From Halocatena halophila (lineage in GTDB: Archaea > Halobacteriota > Halobacteria > Halobacteriales > Haloarculaceae): a stretch of DNA of 64,000 nucleotides. The notes under the pieces are model-generated. The model was not told the origin of the DNA, made no database searches, and saw nothing but the letters and a program-made list of their open reading frames with translations. The stretch lies in the NCBI GenBank assembly GCA_027563145.1, contig CP071306.1, positions 744,001 through 808,000 on the forward strand. The letters run 5' to 3'. Below, one piece after another: positions 62,159 to 64,000 of the stretch. The position numbers and the translations under genes are program-made. Numbering within the stretch: position 1 is the stretch's first letter; the number at the start of each line of letters is the position of its first letter.

Positions 62159-63607
62159 ATGAGCACCGCCATCACGATGGCGTCGATGTCTACGTACGCG
62201 ATTCTCGGTTGTGGAAGCGTCGGTCACGCCGTCGCTGAGGAGCTCGAACGAGAGAAAAAAGATGTACTCATTCTGGACGAAGACGAGGACCGCGTCGAGG
62301 CACTTCGTGATCAGGATCTCGATGCTCGGGTTGCAGACATTCGCGAGCCCGACGTGGCCGAATCGATTGCCGATCGGGACGTTATCCTGATCATGGCAAC
62401 CGACGTTGCGACCAACAAGGCTGCGGTGACCAATCTGCGCGAACTGTCCGGTGAGCGCTATATCGTCGTTCGGGCGTCGGATCCGGTCTCTGCCGATACC
62501 TTCACGGACCTGGGCGCGGACGTGGTGATCAATCCGTCGGCGGTGATCGCTGATTCGACGCTGCGCGCGCTCGAATCCGGCGAGCTCGATTTTAAAACGA
62601 ATGAGCTGGTTGATACGATCGACGCTACGACCACGGGACTGGCGATTATGACCCATCACCGGCCAAGCCCGGACGCGATCGCAAGCGCAGTTGCGCTCCA
62701 GGCCATCGCTGCAGAGCGAGACGTGGACGCCGATGTGATCTACGACGGTGAGATGTCGCTCCAGGAAAACCGGGCGTTCGTCAATCTGCTCGGCATCGAT
62801 CTCGTCCCGAAAAGCGAGGTGGCAATCGCAGATTACGACACTGTTGCGCTCATCAATCACGCACACGCCACCGAACCGGCTATCGATGGCGTCGTCGATA
62901 TTTACATCGACCACGACGAGCCACAGGTGGATGTCGAGGTCACGTTCTCTGATATCCGACCGAACGTTTCGTCATCGTCAACGATACTCACGAAATACAT
63001 CCAGACGCTCGATCTCACGCTTGGGGAAACCGTCGCCACCGCGCTTCTCTATGGCATCCGTGCGGAGACGATGGATTTCAAACGCGATACGACACCCGCC
63101 GATCTCACCGCGGCTGCGTATCTCTATCCGTTTGCCGACCACGACACACTCGAACAGGTCGAAGCGCCGAGTATGAGCCCGGAAACGCTCGACGTGCTCG
63201 CAGAAGCGATTCACAACCGAGAAGTCAAAGGGAGTCACCTCGTCTCGAACGCCGGGTTCGTCCGCGATAAAAACGCGCTCGGACAGGCAGCACAGAGACT
63301 GCTCAATCTCGAAGGGATCACCACCAGCGCTGTCTTCGCGATCACCGACGACGCCATCTATCTCGCAGCACGGTCGAAAGACATTCGAATGAACATTGGG
63401 TCGGTGCTCGAAGACGCCTTTGGCGACATTGGCGAGGCGGCTGGACACTCGACCGATGCCAGTGCTACCATCCCACTCGGCATCTTCACGGGGATCGAAA
63501 CCAGCGAAGAAAACAGAGACACGCTGTTGGCACTCGTCGAAAAAGCCGTCCGGACGAAACTGTTCTCGGAACTCGGCGTCGAAACCGGAGACAGCAACGG
63601 ATCGTGA
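62159..63607 (+). CDS. RCK-N / DHH-type protein with degenerate metal ligands
   Basis: 482 residues from the ATG at 62159. RCK Rossmann start is YAILGCGSVGHAVAEEL. The DHH region parallels the gene at 36748 but its motifs have changed: HHRPSPDAIAS (for HDNPDPDAIAS), GEMSLQENRA (for GDITHQENRA), ALINHAH (for ALVDHAR) and IDHDEP (for VDHHPP). Loss of several metal-binding Asp/His residues suggests a non-catalytic regulator. The DHHA1-like end (GEAAGHSTDASATIPLG) is retained. A weak alternative start at 62150 exists. Confidence 0.87.
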   Translation: MSTAITMASMSTYAILGCGSVGHAVAEELEREKKDVLILDEDEDRVEALRDQDLDARVADIREPDVAESIADRDVILIMATDVATNKAAVTNLRELSGERYIVVRASDPVSADTFTDLGADVVINPSAVIADSTLRALESGELDFKTNELVDTIDATTTGLAIMTHHRPSPDAIASAVALQAIAAERDVDADVIYDGEMSLQENRAFVNLLGIDLVPKSEVAIADYDTVALINHAHATEPAIDGVVDIYIDHDEPQVDVEVTFSDIRPNVSSSSTILTKYIQTLDLTLGETVATALLYGIRAETMDFKRDTTPADLTAAAYLYPFADHDTLEQVEAPSMSPETLDVLAEAIHNREVKGSHLVSNAGFVRDKNALGQAAQRLLNLEGITTSAVFAITDDAIYLAARSKDIRMNIGSVLEDAFGDIGEAAGHSTDASATIPLGIFTGIETSEENRDTLLALVEKAVRTKLFSELGVETGDSNGS

Positions 63608-63656
63608 GGGCGTACTCACCGTCGTAGCCGATCACAGCGCAAATCGATCCCAACGA

Positions 63657-63956
63657 TCACTCGGCAACTTCTTGCTTTCGTTCAGTGGTGTGTTTGAGTC
63701 TATCGATCGTTTCATTGACGATCACTACGTCGCCAACCGAACGAACCCACCGGTACGGAACGATCACTCCCTGACCCTCGCTGATGTGGTCGTCGAACAG
63801 TTCGAGATTCACTTCACCGAGCGCCAGGCCAGTGACCATTTCGGCGTCGAGATCGAGCTTCAGATCGTCCACTCGCCCGACAAACGTTCCACCCGCAGAA
63901 TACACATCGTGGTCGATCAACGCGGTGATCTCGCGAGGATCTGCATCGTGCTCCAT
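63657..63956 (-). CDS. PRC-barrel domain protein
   Basis: 99 residues. The PRC-barrel pattern covers residues about 8-85 (VYSAGGTFVGRVDDLKLDLDAEMVTGL, GVIVPYRWVRSVGDVVIV), as in the small haloarchaeal proteins that resemble the H subunit of photosynthetic centres and the RimM end. It may bind RNA or proteins in ribosome or division processes. A TATA-like CGATTAAGG lies upstream on the minus strand near 63979-63987. Confidence 0.85.
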   Translation of the reverse strand: MEHDADPREITALIDHDVYSAGGTFVGRVDDLKLDLDAEMVTGLALGEVNLELFDDHISEGQGVIVPYRWVRSVGDVVIVNETIDRLKHTTERKQEVAE

Positions 63957-64000
63957 ATCGTGGCGTCGATGGCAAACGCCTTAATCGTTTGTGGGTGGCT

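Noticed and set aside
1..64000. CRISPR array, rRNA operon, complete insertion sequence or prophage
   Set aside because: I looked for regularly spaced repeats, rRNA signatures, transposase or integrase genes and phage structural genes and recognised none. Only tRNA-end scars hint at past mobile elements.

Overview
This 64 kb window is chromosomal DNA of a halophilic archaeon (class Halobacteria). Three things support this. The predicted proteins are strongly acidic. The informational genes are archaeal: archaeosine synthase, archaeal MAT, L21e, RpoF, aEF1B, DGGGP synthase and an HVO_2753-type zinc finger. Many transcripts look leaderless, with a TATA-like box 24-30 bases before the start codon. 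Base composition is moderate for the group and drops in a few islands. I do not assign a genus.

Layout. 1-6 kb: archaeosine tRNA modification, msrB, a YunG-like protein, a Bat-type regulator divergent from an SDR oxidoreductase, and an MFS carrier. 6-7.6 kb: an AT-rich patch with two related small membrane proteins, ending at tRNA-Ile, whose 3' end is duplicated 149 bp away. 7.6-17.5 kb: FxsA, regulators, an MFS pseudogene with an in-frame TAG, FKBP/SlyD-type PPIase, CYTH protein, MAT, DUF5804, hydrolase, glutamate-cysteine ligase, CoaD and a mini-TFB. 17.5-19.6 kb: tRNA-Leu, an AT-rich acyltransferase island bounded by tRNA-derived repeats, and a broken VOC gene. 19.6-25.6 kb: a thiolase/HMG-CoA-synthase-like pair, then a translation/transcription cluster (zinc finger, aEF1B, rpl21e, rpoF, DUF655, ksgA, HemK-type methyltransferase). 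25.7-34.9 kb: a split methionine synthase pair, small membrane proteins, a 2Fe-2S ferredoxin, an HTH/MazF toxin-antitoxin pair, tyrS, PQQ-repeat proteins (one intact, one relic) and a class V aminotransferase. 34.9-44.3 kb, minus strand: Gfo/Idh oxidoreductase, CBS-ParB protein, RCK-DHH protein and the distal half of the respiratory complex I operon (nuoJ1 J2 K L M N). 44.5-50 kb: a GT-C-like membrane protein, a secreted three-repeat H-lectin-like protein, small proteins, a CoA-binding protein, DGGGP synthase and tRNA-Arg with a duplicated 3' end.

50.2-57.4 kb is the most interesting block. It holds a stand-alone heme NO/O2-binding (H-NOX) protein with its heme histidine and YxSxR motif, followed by a methyl-accepting protein with no external sensor domain, then CheW, CheY, CheA, CheC and CheD. 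CheB and CheR are absent and CheD lacks the nucleophilic cysteine. The likeliest reading is a dedicated gas- or redox-sensing chemotaxis-like pathway. 57.4-64 kb: Na+/Ca2+ antiporter, uridine kinase, lipoprotein, IMP dehydrogenase, tRNA-Lys, a second RCK-DHH protein with degenerate metal ligands, and a PRC-barrel protein.

A recurring theme is the state of the tRNA 3' ends. Three of the four tRNA genes (Ile, Leu, Arg) are followed by a partial copy of their own 3' end, preceded by a short hairpin and an inverted copy. I read these as scars of integrating elements.
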